Assembly: GCF_001598915.1 (NCBI RefSeq)
Contig: NZ_BDAP01000003.1
Span: forward strand, 372,001 to 436,000
Direction of reading: 5' to 3'
Origin: Williamsia muralis NBRC 105860
Lineage (GTDB): Bacteria > Actinomycetota > Actinomycetes > Mycobacteriales > Mycobacteriaceae
DNA length: 64,000 bases
Program-made: the position numbers and the translations under genes
Shown here: in pieces, positions 20,144 through 31,785 of the stretch
Numbering within the stretch: the stretch's first letter is position 1
Layout of the letters: each line of letters starts with the position of its first letter
The notes under the pieces: model-generated
What the model saw: only the letters and a program-made list of their open reading frames with translations
The model's database searches: none
What the model was told of the DNA's origin: nothing

Positions 20144-20437
20144 ATGAGCGACCACAAGGGTGTCATCTCGGCCATTTCGAAGTTCGTGGCCCGCGAGGGT
20201 GGTTCGGCCACCGCTGTCCTGCAGGGGATCGGCGCCTCAGGCGTCCGCATCACGCTGGTGGGCGGGGCGGGCGGAATCCTGGGCGATCAGGTGGTCCGGG
20301 ACATGGAGACCGCAAAGCAGATCGTGGAACAGGTCGACGGGGTCGAGATCGGCGAGTGGGATCGCGACCTCACGTCGACGGTTGATGTCCGTCCCGGGCA
20401 CTACCGCAAGATGGCCGGCTGGGTGGCCAACACCTAG
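20144..20437 (+). CDS. Conserved 97-aa protein of unknown function
   Basis: Small soluble protein beginning MSDHKGVISAISKFV, with a Gly-rich central strand VRITLVGGAGGILGDQVVRDM and a C-terminal RPGHYRKMAGW. I do not recognise a domain. Position between qor and ctaA equals that of a conserved hypothetical in mycobacteria (Rv1455). TATGCT at 20131-20136 ends 7 bases before ATG, so the transcript may be leaderless. A hairpin at 20446-20464 closes it. The strong codon periodicity of high-GC coding DNA supports it being a gene. Confidence 0.82.
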   Translation: MSDHKGVISAISKFVAREGGSATAVLQGIGASGVRITLVGGAGGILGDQVVRDMETAKQIVEQVDGVEIGEWDRDLTSTVDVRPGHYRKMAGWVANT

Positions 20438-20445
20438 ACGGAAGC

Positions 20446-20464
20446 CGCCCCTTCCAGGGGGGCG
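20446..20464. terminator. Short GC hairpin between two convergent genes
   Basis: CGCCCC at 20446-20451 and GGGGCG at 20459-20464 with a 7-base loop fill the 27-base space between the 97-aa gene and the end of ctaA. Placement between convergent stops suggests a bidirectional terminator, although no T-run follows. Confidence 0.5.
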
Positions 20465-21448
20465 TCAGACCGCTGCGGCCGTTCGTGGCTCGGCCGGCGA
20501 CGCCGTCAGTGGATTCCCGGTTGATCGGGGACGCATTCCCACCCAGAGAGCTGCTGTTGCGGCAACGCAGGCTCCTGCTCCGGCGACGTGCATGACCACC
20601 AGCGCCGCGGGGATGTCGGTGAGGTACTGGGTGATCCCGATGACCGCCTGCGCTACGACCACAGCCACCACCACGTACAGCCGGCGTTTGAGCCTGCTCG
20701 GAGCGCCGACCGCGAACAGCGCGAAACCGATCGCCAGGAGCAGCGACAGGTAGGCGATCAGCAGATCGGCGTGTAGGTGCACGAGTGTGGTCACCTCGAT
20801 CTTCAAGCGGGGAACCGGCTTGTCGATGCTCTTGTCACCGGCGTGCGGGCCGGCTCCGGTCACCATCGTTCCGGCGATCAGAACTCCGGTCATCACCACA
20901 GCCGACAGGACGGTGAGCCACCGGAGGGCAGCCGGGACCACGGGGACGGCTTGCACGTCATCTGGCTCGCGGACTTTCTCGAGCAGGAGTACGGACAACC
21001 ACACCATGGCCATCGACAGCAGAAGGTGGATGGCGACCGTCCACCACAGCAGTCCGGTGAGCACGGTGATGCCGCCGACAACGGCCTGGACCACGGTGGA
21101 CGCCGGCATCAGCCAGGCGTACACACGAACCTCGTACCTGCGTCGTGCCCTGGTGACAGCGATGACGATCAACGCGGCGGTGAGCACCACTGCGAACGTC
21201 AGGAGCCGGTTGCCGAACTCGACGGCCTGATGGATCGCGGCGACTTCGGGGTGCGCGGTGGGTGTGAAGCTGCCCGGGAAGCATTGGGGCCACGTCGGGC
21301 ATCCCAGACCCGAGGACGTCACGCGGACCACCGATCCGGTGACCGCGATTCCCGCCTGGGTGAGCACCACCGCCAACGCCAGCAGGGTCTGGACGCGGAG
21401 CGAGGGGAGGGGGAGCCGGTCGACTAGCCGGACAAACAGGCGGTACAC
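20465..21448 (-). CDS. ctaA: Haem A synthase
   Basis: Oxidises the haem O methyl group to formyl, giving haem A for aa3-type cytochrome oxidase. 327 aa with about eight membrane helices. RVTSSGLGCPTWPQC (Cys pair) lies near residue 45 and the haem-ligand motif IHQAVEFGNRL near 73; later conserved histidines occur in TTLVHLHADL and VVMHVAGAG. GTG at 21448 is preferred because homologues begin YRxFxRLVDRLPLPSL; a TTG at 21499, directly after the ABC permease stop (TGATTG), is an alternative. Downstream of the exporter genes on the same strand. Confidence 0.93.
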   Translation of the reverse strand: MYRLFVRLVDRLPLPSLRVQTLLALAVVLTQAGIAVTGSVVRVTSSGLGCPTWPQCFPGSFTPTAHPEVAAIHQAVEFGNRLLTFAVVLTAALIVIAVTRARRRYEVRVYAWLMPASTVVQAVVGGITVLTGLLWWTVAIHLLLSMAMVWLSVLLLEKVREPDDVQAVPVVPAALRWLTVLSAVVMTGVLIAGTMVTGAGPHAGDKSIDKPVPRLKIEVTTLVHLHADLLIAYLSLLLAIGFALFAVGAPSRLKRRLYVVVAVVVAQAVIGITQYLTDIPAALVVMHVAGAGACVAATAALWVGMRPRSTGNPLTASPAEPRTAAAV

Positions 21449-21499
21449 GCCTTCGATGGTAGGGGCAGGGCGAATGTGACCTGGGTCCAGGTGAGGCAA

Positions 21500-22279
21500 T
21501 CAGGTGAAGCGGAAATACCGGACGGCGGCGATGCCCGCCGCGGCGCCCCAGATCGCCAGGACGGCGAGTCCGAACACATCGACAGAGCCCGCGGTCGCCT
21601 GGTGCAGTGCCTCGCTGAGGGCTCCGGACGGAGTGCATCGCGCAAACCATTCGACGAGGTCGGGAACGCGGTCCCCGATCACCACGATGGATCCGATGCC
21701 GATGAATGCGAACCACAGCAGATTGGCCAGGGCCAGCACAACTTCGGCTTTGAGTGTGCCTCCGAGGAGCAGTCCCATCGCCGAGAACGCCAGCGTGCCG
21801 ATCGCGATCGCGATGATGCCGAGCAACAGCCCGCCGATCGACGGTCGCCAGCCCAGTGCTGCACCGATCAGACCGAGCACGACGGCCTGTCCGCTGACCA
21901 CGATGGCCACCGCGACGGATTTGCCGACAATGACACCCCAACGTGGGAGGGGCGTGGCGCCCAATCGTTTCAGTGCGCCGTACCGACGGTCGAATCCGAC
22001 GGCGATCGCCTGGCCGGTGAATGCGGTGGACATCACGGCCACGGTCATGATGGCGGGAACGAAGGTGTCCGTGCGAGATTCGTCGAAGTCACCGATCGGC
22101 AGGAGGCACAGCCCGATCAGCAATGTGATCGGGATGAACATCGTCAGGAGTTGCTGCTCGCCGTTGCGCAGCAGCAACATCAGCTCGATCCGGGACTGCG
22201 CCACGATCATCTGACGGATGGGGGCGGGTCTCGGACGTGGACTGAAAGTGCCGGCGGCGAAACGGTTCGGCGTGCTCAT
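21500..22279 (-). CDS. ABC-2 type transporter permease
   Basis: 259-aa membrane protein with six predicted helices of the ABC-2 (DrrB-like) exporter class, starting MSTPNRFAAG with a 40-residue cytoplasmic lead and containing the conserved FDRRYGALKRLGATPLPRW loop near residue 95. ATG at 22279 overlaps the ATPase stop by 4 bases, so the two subunits are coupled. Homologous in position to Rv1457c. The exported substrate is unknown; drug or lipid export is common in the family. Confidence 0.92.
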   Translation of the reverse strand: MSTPNRFAAGTFSPRPRPAPIRQMIVAQSRIELMLLLRNGEQQLLTMFIPITLLIGLCLLPIGDFDESRTDTFVPAIMTVAVMSTAFTGQAIAVGFDRRYGALKRLGATPLPRWGVIVGKSVAVAIVVSGQAVVLGLIGAALGWRPSIGGLLLGIIAIAIGTLAFSAMGLLLGGTLKAEVVLALANLLWFAFIGIGSIVVIGDRVPDLVEWFARCTPSGALSEALHQATAGSVDVFGLAVLAIWGAAAGIAAVRYFRFT

Positions 22280-23241
22280 CCGCGCATGCCCCGGCCGGTC
22301 AGCTCGAGGAAGACATCTTCCAGGCTCCTGGTCTCGACCCGCAGGTCGGTGGCGAGGACATTGATCTTGGCGCACCACGACGTCACGGTGACCAGCACTT
22401 GCGGCGTCACCTGGCCGGTCACCAGGTAACCGCCGGGGGTCACCTCGGTGCACGAATACTCTTCGGGCAGAACAGTTCTGAGCAAAGTAAGGTCCAGTCC
22501 CCGTGGTGCTTGGAATCGCAGCTCGTTCTCGGCGCCGCGGCTGGTCAGTTCGGCGGGTGTGCCTTTGGCCACCTCGACACCGTGGTCGATGATGAGGACC
22601 TGGTCGGCCAGTTCCTCGGCTTCGTCCATCAGGTGTGTGGTGATCAGCACCGAGACCCCGTCGGCCCGCAGACGGTCGATCAGCTCCCACACCATGATCC
22701 GGGCGTGGGCGTCCATGCCGGCCGTCGGTTCATCGAGGAACACCACTTCGGGTCGACCCACCAGCGCGCAGGCCAGGGCGAGTCGTTGTTGCTGCCCACC
22801 GGACAGCCGCCGGTAGGAGGTTCGCTGGGCGTCGACGAGTCCGAGGTTCTCCAGGAGCCAGTCCGTGTCGATGGGGTCGGCGGAGTACGACGCGCACAGG
22901 CGCAGCATCTCGCCGGCCCGGGCGCCCGGATAGGCTCCGCCACCCTGGAGCATCACACCGATCCGGCTTCGCACTTGGTCGTTGTCGGCGAGTGGGTCCA
23001 AACCGAGGAGACTCACCTCGCCCTCGTCAGGGGCCTGAAATCCCTCGCAGATCTCGACGGTGGTGGTCTTACCCGCTCCGTTCGGACCGAGAATTGCCAG
23101 GATCTCGCCGCGCTGCAGTTCGAGGTCGAGGCCGCCCACGGCAGTGGTGTCACCAAAGCGTTTGACGAGTCCCTTGACCGACAGCGCGGGTCCATCGACG
23201 CCGACGCCGGCGATACCGGGGGCGGACGACGGGCTGCTCAC
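22276..23241 (-). CDS. ABC transporter ATP-binding protein (DrrA-like)
   Basis: 321-aa ATPase energising the adjacent permease. Walker A LGPNGAGKTTT near residue 53, Q-loop VMLQGGG near 96, signature LSGGQQQRLALA near 143, Walker B VVFLDEPTAGMD near 165, and switch His TTHLMDEAEELAD near 197. The C-terminal 80 residues are the regulatory extension usual in DrrA-type proteins. GTG at 23241 is the best start; a GTG at 23247 is possible because no clear ribosome site separates them. 70 bases downstream of mptB. Confidence 0.92.
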   Translation of the reverse strand: MSSPSSAPGIAGVGVDGPALSVKGLVKRFGDTTAVGGLDLELQRGEILAILGPNGAGKTTTVEICEGFQAPDEGEVSLLGLDPLADNDQVRSRIGVMLQGGGAYPGARAGEMLRLCASYSADPIDTDWLLENLGLVDAQRTSYRRLSGGQQQRLALACALVGRPEVVFLDEPTAGMDAHARIMVWELIDRLRADGVSVLITTHLMDEAEELADQVLIIDHGVEVAKGTPAELTSRGAENELRFQAPRGLDLTLLRTVLPEEYSCTEVTPGGYLVTGQVTPQVLVTVTSWCAKINVLATDLRVETRSLEDVFLELTGRGMRG

Positions 23242-23311
23242 AACCACCAAGAGTAAGCGCCCGTTTGCCCGGCTCGGTACACGGGTGAGGCGAAACCGGC
23301 GGCGTCGGCGG

Positions 23312-25156
23312 TCAGTTGTCGACCGCGGCCGGTGCCGCCTGGGCGACTTTGGCGCGCCGCCGGCGCTGCCAGGGCATCTCCTCGAAGAACAGGGCTGTGA
23401 GAATGGCCACCAACAGGACCGCGGCAACGATTGCCTCGGCCAGCTGGAAGCCGCGGGTGCCCGCCCCGGTGGGCAACACCACGACGGAGATGATCGCCGA
23501 GATCGACACCGAGATGATCCGGAACCACCGCCCTGTCGCCCATGCGGCGAGGGGGATGATGGCCCACAGCAGGTACCACGGCTGCACGAAGGGGAAGAAG
23601 AGCACGACGGTTCCCATCGCCAATCCCAGTGCGCCGACCGGGTGCAATCGGCCGGCCAGGGCCGCCAGGAGCCAGCGCACGACGAGGACTGCAGCAACCG
23701 CCTGCGCGGCCGGGCGCGCGACATCGAGCATTGCCTGGGTGTGGTCGCCCAGGCCGAGCAAGACCCCGATCCGTCCGGTCGTCACCGACAAGAACGTGGG
23801 CATGGACATCCACGAGCGCACCACGTCGCCGGTGGACAGCGTTTTGGTCCATCCGAAGCCGAGACCGGTGCCCACACAGATCGCCACCATCACCGCGACC
23901 AGGATGACGCCGAGGAACGCGGCCGACGCCGACAACGCTCCGAGACTGCGTCTGGACCGCTGCCAGTACTCGCGGGGAGGCGCGTGCCGCAGTGCCGGAA
24001 GGGTCGCTCCCCACCGACGGGCCAGCGCGATGCCGACAAATCCGAAGGCCAGGATGGACGCGATCTTGATCATGCAGGAGGCGGCGATCACGACGGCGCC
24101 CGCGATCAGCAGCAGCCCGGCCCGGCTGGGCCACACCGAACCGGGTCTTCGGAGCCGCTCGGGTGAGTCGAGTCCCCGGAAGCACAGTTCCATACCCGCG
24201 AGCATCAGCCCGAGCATCAGGGCTTCGTTGTGGATGCCGCCCACCAGATGCAGGATGAGCAGGGGATTCATCGCCCCCAGCCACAGCGCGGCCACCGGCG
24301 ACACCCCGCACCGCTTCGCCAGTCGCGGCAGGGCCCACACGATCAGGCCCACGCCGAACAGGGCAAGCGCCCGATGCGCCACCAGCGCCGCGGGGATGTA
24401 TTCGCCGGTGACGTGGGTGATGTTGTCGCCGAGCCACAGGAACAGCGGCCCGTAGGGCGCAGGCGTCTCGCGCCACAGGTTGGGGACCGATCTGGTGAAG
24501 ACGTGGTCGATGCCCAGTCCGGCGGCGGGACTGACGACGTAGGGATCGAGGCCGCGGGCGGCGATCTCGCTCTGCGCGAGGTAGGAGTAGACGTCCTTGC
24601 TGAGCATCGGCGGGGCCACGACGAAGGGCATCAGCCAGACCAGCAACGTGCGGTCGGCTTGCCTGCGGGTCATCCGTCTCGGCGGGGCATGCCCTTTCAT
24701 GACGTCGCCGCCCACTCGGCCGACCGCGAATCGGCCGAGGAGAAGCCACGCGAGGACGAGGATCACGGTGCCCGCGAGAGAGAAGGTCAGCGCTGTGGGC
24801 CACATTCGCGACGGCAGCGACAGCACGCGAGCACCGGCAAGTGGGTTCTGCAGCACCGGCAGTGCACCGGTCCCCAGTGAGCCGACCAGAACCAGCACCG
24901 CGCCGGTTGCGCCGAACAGACGAATCCGCAGCAGTCGCTTGGACTCGTCGCGGTTGAGTGGGCCCACCTCGCCCTCGTCGCCGTGCAGTCGCGCAACGGT
25001 GAGCCCGTAGTCGCCGGTGGCGTCGCGGTCAGGCGGGCCGTCCCCGTTCCGAAGCCCCAGGTAATCGAGGGATCGGCGGAAACCGGTACGCACAGGGGTC
25101 GATCGGGCCGGCGCCGATGCCTTCGGCTCGGGTTCGGTGACTGTGGTTTCCGGCAC
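23312..25156 (-). CDS. mptB: Polyprenol-phosphate-mannose-dependent alpha-1,6-mannosyltransferase MptB
   Basis: GT-C family integral membrane glycosyltransferase that starts the alpha-1,6-mannan backbone of lipomannan/lipoarabinomannan in mycolate-containing actinobacteria. 614 aa: a cytoplasmic tail of about 80 residues, then about 13 hydrophobic segments. The first periplasmic-loop region carries the acidic and Tyr-rich SKDVYSYLAQSEIAARGLDPY near residue 195, and NPLLILHLVGGIHNEALMLG near 308 is a family block. GTG start at 25156. It corresponds to Rv1459c and is divergent from sufR, sharing the 162-base region 25157-25318. Confidence 0.93.
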   Translation of the reverse strand: MPETTVTEPEPKASAPARSTPVRTGFRRSLDYLGLRNGDGPPDRDATGDYGLTVARLHGDEGEVGPLNRDESKRLLRIRLFGATGAVLVLVGSLGTGALPVLQNPLAGARVLSLPSRMWPTALTFSLAGTVILVLAWLLLGRFAVGRVGGDVMKGHAPPRRMTRRQADRTLLVWLMPFVVAPPMLSKDVYSYLAQSEIAARGLDPYVVSPAAGLGIDHVFTRSVPNLWRETPAPYGPLFLWLGDNITHVTGEYIPAALVAHRALALFGVGLIVWALPRLAKRCGVSPVAALWLGAMNPLLILHLVGGIHNEALMLGLMLAGMELCFRGLDSPERLRRPGSVWPSRAGLLLIAGAVVIAASCMIKIASILAFGFVGIALARRWGATLPALRHAPPREYWQRSRRSLGALSASAAFLGVILVAVMVAICVGTGLGFGWTKTLSTGDVVRSWMSMPTFLSVTTGRIGVLLGLGDHTQAMLDVARPAAQAVAAVLVVRWLLAALAGRLHPVGALGLAMGTVVLFFPFVQPWYLLWAIIPLAAWATGRWFRIISVSISAIISVVVLPTGAGTRGFQLAEAIVAAVLLVAILTALFFEEMPWQRRRRAKVAQAAPAAVDN

Positions 25157-25268
25157 AGCAGAGACTGTAGTGGTCGCTCATGGGCAGCGGCCCGGGCCTG
25201 CATGTTCGTTGATCGTCGCCGCCTGAATGGTTAGAGAAAGTGGCCCTGAAAGGGTCGGCCCGACCAGG

Positions 25269-25282
25269 CAAGGGCACCCTTG
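25269..25282. promoter_or_regulatory. Palindrome in the mptB-sufR divergent region
   Basis: CAAGGG and CCCTTG surround a 2-base centre, giving a perfect 14-base dyad 36 bases before the sufR start. Could be an operator or part of the mptB leader. It is distinct from the sufR-overlapping site at 25308-25322. Confidence 0.3.
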
Positions 25283-25307
25283 GTGGAAATCGTCTCGTAA
25301 TTCGGTA

Positions 25308-25322
25308 ACACTTGTGTTGTGA
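25308..25322 (+). promoter_or_regulatory. Candidate SufR operator overlapping the sufR start codon
   Basis: The bases read ACACT, five bases, then TGTGA. This matches exactly the ACACT-N5-TGTGA element that I recall being reported for mycobacterial SufR. An overlapping perfect dyad AACACTTGTGTT is at 25307-25318. The second half-site covers the GTG at 25319, so if the site is real, bound SufR would block transcription start or initiation directly, giving autorepression of the SUF operon. Confidence 0.6.
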
Positions 25323-26125
25323 AAACGGCTCACGAAATCTCGCATGCCTCGGACGTGGCATCGATCGACGCTGCGCCGGCAATCGACATTGCGGACGACG
25401 TGCACAGCCCGGTCCCGGTCACCCACGACGGACAGACCCGGTCCGCGGTGGTCACCCTCATCCTCGAGCAGGGCCCGGTGACCGCAGGTCACATCTCAGA
25501 AGCTCTCGGGATCACTCCCACCGCGGTCCGCCGCCATCTCGACGCCATGATCGCCTCGGGCGACGTCGTCGCGACCGCAGCCCCCCGCTACGCCCAACGG
25601 GGCCGGGGTCGTCCCGCCAAGCACTTTCAGCTCACCGCCGCAGGTCGCGGTCGTCTCAAGCACGCCTACGACGACCTCGCAGGCGCGGTGATGCGGCGTC
25701 TGCGGCGGATCGGTGGCGACGCAGCGGTCGAGGACTTCGCCCTCGAGCGTGCCGAGCAGATCGTGGCCGATGTGCCGGTGGCAGGGGATTCTGCCGCCGA
25801 TCGGGAGGGCACCGCGCGAGAAATCGCCGAAGCTCTGACCGAAGCGGGATTTTCTGCGACCACCCGGCGCGTTGGTAATGGTGTGCAGATCTGCCAGCAC
25901 CACTGCCCGGTCGCACATGTGGCAGCGGAGTTCCCTGAGTTCTGCGAGGCCGAAACGGCGGTCTTCACCAAAGTCCTCGGTACACACGTGCAGCGTCTGG
26001 CGACCATCGCCAACGGCGACTGCGCATGCACCACTCATGTGCCGCTTGCGAATCCGCAGGTGGCAAATCAGGTCGACGCCCAGCCCGCGTCGGCACCGGC
26101 AGCCTCCGGAAGGAGTCACTCATGA
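25319..26125 (+). CDS. sufR: SufR, iron-sulfur-sensing ArsR/DeoR-type repressor of the SUF operon
   Basis: 268 aa. N-terminal winged helix-turn-helix at about residues 44-90 ([29 protein letters not shown] in part), then a winged segment [13 protein letters not shown]. Four cysteines C192, C196, C209 and C237 (spacing C-x3-C-x12-C-x27-C) would hold the [4Fe-4S] cluster, as in mycobacterial SufR. GTG at 25319 overlaps the candidate operator. The TGA stop overlaps sufB ATG by 4 bases, so repressor and first scaffold protein are coupled. First gene of the SUF operon. Confidence 0.95.
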   Translation: MKTAHEISHASDVASIDAAPAIDIADDVHSPVPVTHDGQTRSAVVTLILEQGPVTAGHISEALGITPTAVRRHLDAMIASGDVVATAAPRYAQRGRGRPAKHFQLTAAGRGRLKHAYDDLAGAVMRRLRRIGGDAAVEDFALERAEQIVADVPVAGDSAADREGTAREIAEALTEAGFSATTRRVGNGVQICQHHCPVAHVAAEFPEFCEAETAVFTKVLGTHVQRLATIANGDCACTTHVPLANPQVANQVDAQPASAPAASGRSHS

Positions 26126-27579
26126 CGGTCACAGACCCGACACCCACACAGGCAACTGCCGCTGCGGCAGTGCTGACGCAGGAAGAGACGATCGATTCGT
26201 TCGGCGCGTACGGGTACGGCTGGGCGGATTCCGACGTCGCGGGCGCCAGCGCCAAGCGCGGCATCTCCGAAGCCGTGGTCGCCGACATCTCGGCGAAGAA
26301 GAGCGAGCCCGAATGGATGCTCGCCGCACGTCTGAAGGCGTTGTCCATCTTCGAGCGCAAGCCCATGCCGAACTGGGGCTCGAACCTCGACGGCATCGAC
26401 TTCGAGAACATCAAGTACTTCGTCCGCTCCAGCGAGAAGCAGGCAGCCACCTGGGACGACCTGCCCGCGGACATCAAGAACACCTACGACAAGCTCGGCA
26501 TCCCCGAGGCCGAGAAGCAGCGTCTGGTGTCGGGTGTGGCAGCTCAGTACGAGTCCGAGGTCGTCTATCACTCGATCCGTGAGGATCTCGAGGCCCAGGG
26601 TGTGCTGTTCCTCGACACCGACACGGCCCTGCGTGAGCAGCCCGAACTGTTCCAGGAGTACTTCGGAACGGTCATCCCGGCCGGCGACAACAAGTTCTCC
26701 GCGTTGAACACCGCCGTCTGGTCCGGTGGATCCTTCATCTACGTCCCCCCGGGTGTGCACGTCGACATCCCGCTGCAGGCCTACTTCCGGATCAACACCG
26801 AGAACATGGGCCAGTTCGAGCGCACCCTGATCATCGTCGACGAAGGTGCATACGTGCACTACGTCGAGGGTTGCACCGCGCCGATCTACAAGACCGACTC
26901 GCTGCACTCGGCCGTGGTCGAGATCATCGTGAAGAAGGGTGGTCGCTGCCGGTACACCACCATTCAGAACTGGTCGAACAACGTTTACAACCTGGTCACC
27001 AAGCGGGCCAAGGCCGAGGCGGGCGCCACCATGGAGTGGGTCGACGGGAACATCGGCTCGAAGGTCACCATGAAGTACCCGGCCGTGTGGATGACCGGCG
27101 AGCACGCCAAGGGCGAGGTTCTGTCCGTGGCATTCGCCGGACCGGGCCAGCACCAGGACACCGGTTCCAAGATGGTGCACCTCGCGCCGAACACTTCGTC
27201 GAACATCGTCAGCAAGTCGGTTGCCCGTGGCGGTGGCCGGGCCTCCTACCGTGGGCTGGTCCAGATCAACAAGGGCGCGCACGGCAGCCGGTCGACCGTG
27301 AAATGCGATGCGTTGCTGGTCGACCAGATCTCGCGCAGTGACACCTACCCGTACGTCGACATCCGCGAGGACGACGTCACGATGGGTCACGAGGCGACCG
27401 TCTCGAAGGTCAGCGACGACCAGCTGTTCTACCTGATGAGCCGCGGCCTCACCGAGGACGAGGCCATGGCCATGGTCGTCCGTGGGTTCGTCGAGCCCAT
27501 CGCCAAGGAATTGCCCATGGAGTACGCCCTCGAGCTGAACCGTCTGATCGAGCTGCAGATGGAGGGTTCGGTCGGATGA
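26122..27579 (+). CDS. sufB: Fe-S cluster assembly scaffold SufB
   Basis: Core of the SufBC2D scaffold that assembles Fe-S clusters in the cytosol. 485 aa. N-terminal [17 protein letters not shown], then the beta-helix core including [12 protein letters not shown] near residue 252 and [20 protein letters not shown] near 360 with the conserved SufBD region; C-terminal ERP-like [21 protein letters not shown] at 26122 has GGAAGGAG upstream. From memory mycobacterial SufB carries an intein; here the protein is uninterrupted. Stop overlaps sufD by 4 bases. Confidence 0.97.
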   Translation: MTVTDPTPTQATAAAAVLTQEETIDSFGAYGYGWADSDVAGASAKRGISEAVVADISAKKSEPEWMLAARLKALSIFERKPMPNWGSNLDGIDFENIKYFVRSSEKQAATWDDLPADIKNTYDKLGIPEAEKQRLVSGVAAQYESEVVYHSIREDLEAQGVLFLDTDTALREQPELFQEYFGTVIPAGDNKFSALNTAVWSGGSFIYVPPGVHVDIPLQAYFRINTENMGQFERTLIIVDEGAYVHYVEGCTAPIYKTDSLHSAVVEIIVKKGGRCRYTTIQNWSNNVYNLVTKRAKAEAGATMEWVDGNIGSKVTMKYPAVWMTGEHAKGEVLSVAFAGPGQHQDTGSKMVHLAPNTSSNIVSKSVARGGGRASYRGLVQINKGAHGSRSTVKCDALLVDQISRSDTYPYVDIREDDVTMGHEATVSKVSDDQLFYLMSRGLTEDEAMAMVVRGFVEPIAKELPMEYALELNRLIELQMEGSVG

Positions 27580-28766
27580 GTTCTCCCACTGGTGTGGTCG
27601 GCGCTGTCTCCGGCGAGAATCAGGGACCGGCGGTCAACAAGGGTGAGCAGTTCACCTCGTTCGACGTCAACGCATTCGAGATCCCGCGGTCGAAAGACGA
27701 GGCCTGGCGCTTCACGCCGTTCCGGCGCCTTCGCGGACTGCACGACGGCTCGGCGCAACCGACCGGACAGGCCACGGTCACCGTGGACGGTCTGGTGGAG
27801 GGAGCTCGCGTCGAGACTGTAGGGCGCGACGACGCCCGGCTGGGGCAGGGTGGCGTTCCCTTCGATCGCATTGCTGCACAGGCGTATTCGTCGTTCACCG
27901 AAGCCACGGTCGTGACCGTGGACAAGGAGACCGAGATCGCCTCACCGATCACGGTCACCATCGATGGCCCGGGCGAGGGCGAGACCGCGTTCGGTCATGT
28001 CCAGGTCCGGCTCGGTGCCTTCGCCAAGGCCGTGGTGGTCATCGACCAGCGGGGCAGCGGCACGTACGCCGAGAACATCGAGTTCGTGATCGGCGACAGC
28101 GCGCACCTGACAGTGGTGAACATCCACGACTGGGCCGACGACATGGTCCACGTCGCAGCCCACCATTCGCGGCTCGGACGTGACGCGGTGCTCCGGCACT
28201 TCGCGATCAGCCTCGGCGGAGACTTCATCCGGTTGAGCCCGGTGGTGCACTACGACGGTCCCGGCGGCGACGCGGAACTGTGGGGCCTGTACTTCGCCGA
28301 TGCCGGACAGCATCTCGAACAGCACCTGCTGGTGGACCACTCGCAGCCGCATTGCCGGTCGAACGTCGTCTACAAGGGCGCGTTGCAGGGCGTCGCGGGT
28401 GACCGCAGCCGCGAGGCCCATACCGTGTGGGTCGGCGACGTGCTGATCCGAGCCGAGGCCGAGGGCACCGACACCTTCGAACTCAATCGCAATCTGATCC
28501 TCACCGACGGCGCCCGCGCCGACTCCGTCCCCAACCTGGAGATCGAGACCGGCGAGATCGTCGGAGCCGGACACGCAAGTGCCACCGGCCGATTCGACGA
28601 CGAGCAGCTGTTCTACCTCCAGGCTCGTGGCATTCCCGAGGACCAGGCCCGCCGACTGGTGGTCCGTGGGTTCTTCGGTGAGGTCATCGCCAAGATCGGT
28701 GTGCCGGAACTGCGCGAGCGTCTCGAGGCGGCTGTGGAAGCCGAACTCGAGGTTGCAGGCGCCTGA
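27576..28766 (+). CDS. sufD: Fe-S cluster assembly protein SufD
   Basis: Paralogue of SufB in the SufBC2D complex. 396 aa. The start region has the SufD-typical [20 protein letters not shown] near residue 30; the C-terminal core has [28 protein letters not shown] in segments (as HTVWVGD) and [32 protein letters not shown]. The catalytically relevant His is in the SRSNVVYKG-type segment [14 protein letters not shown] overlap with sufB. 52 bases before sufC, the only sizeable gap in the operon. Confidence 0.96.
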   Translation: MSSPTGVVGAVSGENQGPAVNKGEQFTSFDVNAFEIPRSKDEAWRFTPFRRLRGLHDGSAQPTGQATVTVDGLVEGARVETVGRDDARLGQGGVPFDRIAAQAYSSFTEATVVTVDKETEIASPITVTIDGPGEGETAFGHVQVRLGAFAKAVVVIDQRGSGTYAENIEFVIGDSAHLTVVNIHDWADDMVHVAAHHSRLGRDAVLRHFAISLGGDFIRLSPVVHYDGPGGDAELWGLYFADAGQHLEQHLLVDHSQPHCRSNVVYKGALQGVAGDRSREAHTVWVGDVLIRAEAEGTDTFELNRNLILTDGARADSVPNLEIETGEIVGAGHASATGRFDDEQLFYLQARGIPEDQARRLVVRGFFGEVIAKIGVPELRERLEAAVEAELEVAGA

Positions 28767-28818
28767 GCCGCACCCAGCCCCAACACTTCAGCCCATACCA
28801 GCAAGGAATTCGATAACC

Positions 28819-30915
<2,097 letters not shown>

Positions 30916-30916
<1 letters not shown>

Positions 30917-31404
30917 TGCGGATGGAGCAGATGTATCAGGAAGTGATCCTCGATCACTACAAGCACCCGCAGGGGCGAGGTCTGCGTGACCCGTTCGGTG
31001 CCGAGGTCCACCACGTCAACCCGACGTGCGGGGACGAGGTCACCTTGCGAGTACAGCTCTCCGACGACGGAGACAAGATCACCGATGTCTCGTACGACGG
31101 CCAGGGATGTTCGATCTCCCAGGCGTCCACGTCGGTGCTCTTCGAGCAGCTGGTGGGCCAGAACGTCCAGGAAGCCTTGGCGACCGTCGATGCGTTCAAC
31201 CAGATGATGACGTCGCGGGGCACTGTCGACGGTGACGAAGAGGTCATCGGCGACGGAATCGCCTTCGCCGGAGTGAGCAAGTACCCGGCGCGCGTCAAGT
31301 GCGCGCTCCTGGGATGGATGGCATTCAAAGACGCGTTGGCACAGACGGTGGTCAACAGAGAAGCACCGGCCGACAACAACAAATCCGCTAGGGAGTCAGC
31401 ATGA
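30916..31404 (+). CDS. sufU: Zinc-dependent sulfurtransferase SufU
   Basis: Receives persulfide sulfur from SufS. 162 aa, IscU-like fold. MEQMYQEVILDHYKHPQGRG at the start, and the three zinc/active-site cysteines in NPTCGDEVTL, GQGCSISQAS and RVKCALLGW. Contains the SufU-type insertion between the second and third Cys. ATG at 30916 shares a base with the sufS stop; the stop overlaps sufT by 4 bases. Note the additional internal ATG at 30922; the first is favoured by the overlap. Confidence 0.96.
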
Positions 31405-31772
31405 GCGATCAAGCCCCGCCGACAGAGATCAAGGCGCCTGAGGAAGTTCAGACCTCTCTGCCGAAGATCGAGGACATCGAGGAGGCCATGCGCGATGTGG
31501 TCGACCCCGAACTCGGTATCAATGTCGTCGACCTCGGCCTGGTCTACGGACTCGACGTCACCAATGATGCGGTCGCCAAGATCGACATGACACTGACCTC
31601 GGCGGCCTGCCCGTTGACCGACGTGATCGAGGATCAGACCCGGTCGGTCCTGGTGACATCCGGGCTGTGCACCGACATCGAACTGAACTGGGTGTGGCTG
31701 CCGCCGTGGGGCCCGGACAAGATCACCGACGACGGCCGCGAACAGCTGCGCGCGCTCGGCTTCACCGTCTGA
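31401..31772 (+). CDS. sufT: SufT-like MIP18/DUF59 Fe-S maturation factor
   Basis: 123-aa MIP18-family protein that helps load Fe-S clusters onto client proteins. Conserved VDPELGINVVDLGLVYGL near residue 34 and the reactive Cys in TSAACPLTDVIEDQ near 70, with a C-terminal WVWLPPWGPDKITDDGREQLRALGF. ATG overlaps the sufU stop; GGGAG sits upstream. Matches Rv1466 in position. Last certain member of the SUF operon, but the next gene begins only 13 bases on. Confidence 0.95.
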   Translation: MSDQAPPTEIKAPEEVQTSLPKIEDIEEAMRDVVDPELGINVVDLGLVYGLDVTNDAVAKIDMTLTSAACPLTDVIEDQTRSVLVTSGLCTDIELNWVWLPPWGPDKITDDGREQLRALGFTV

Positions 31773-31785
31773 CCCTTCTGGGGCA

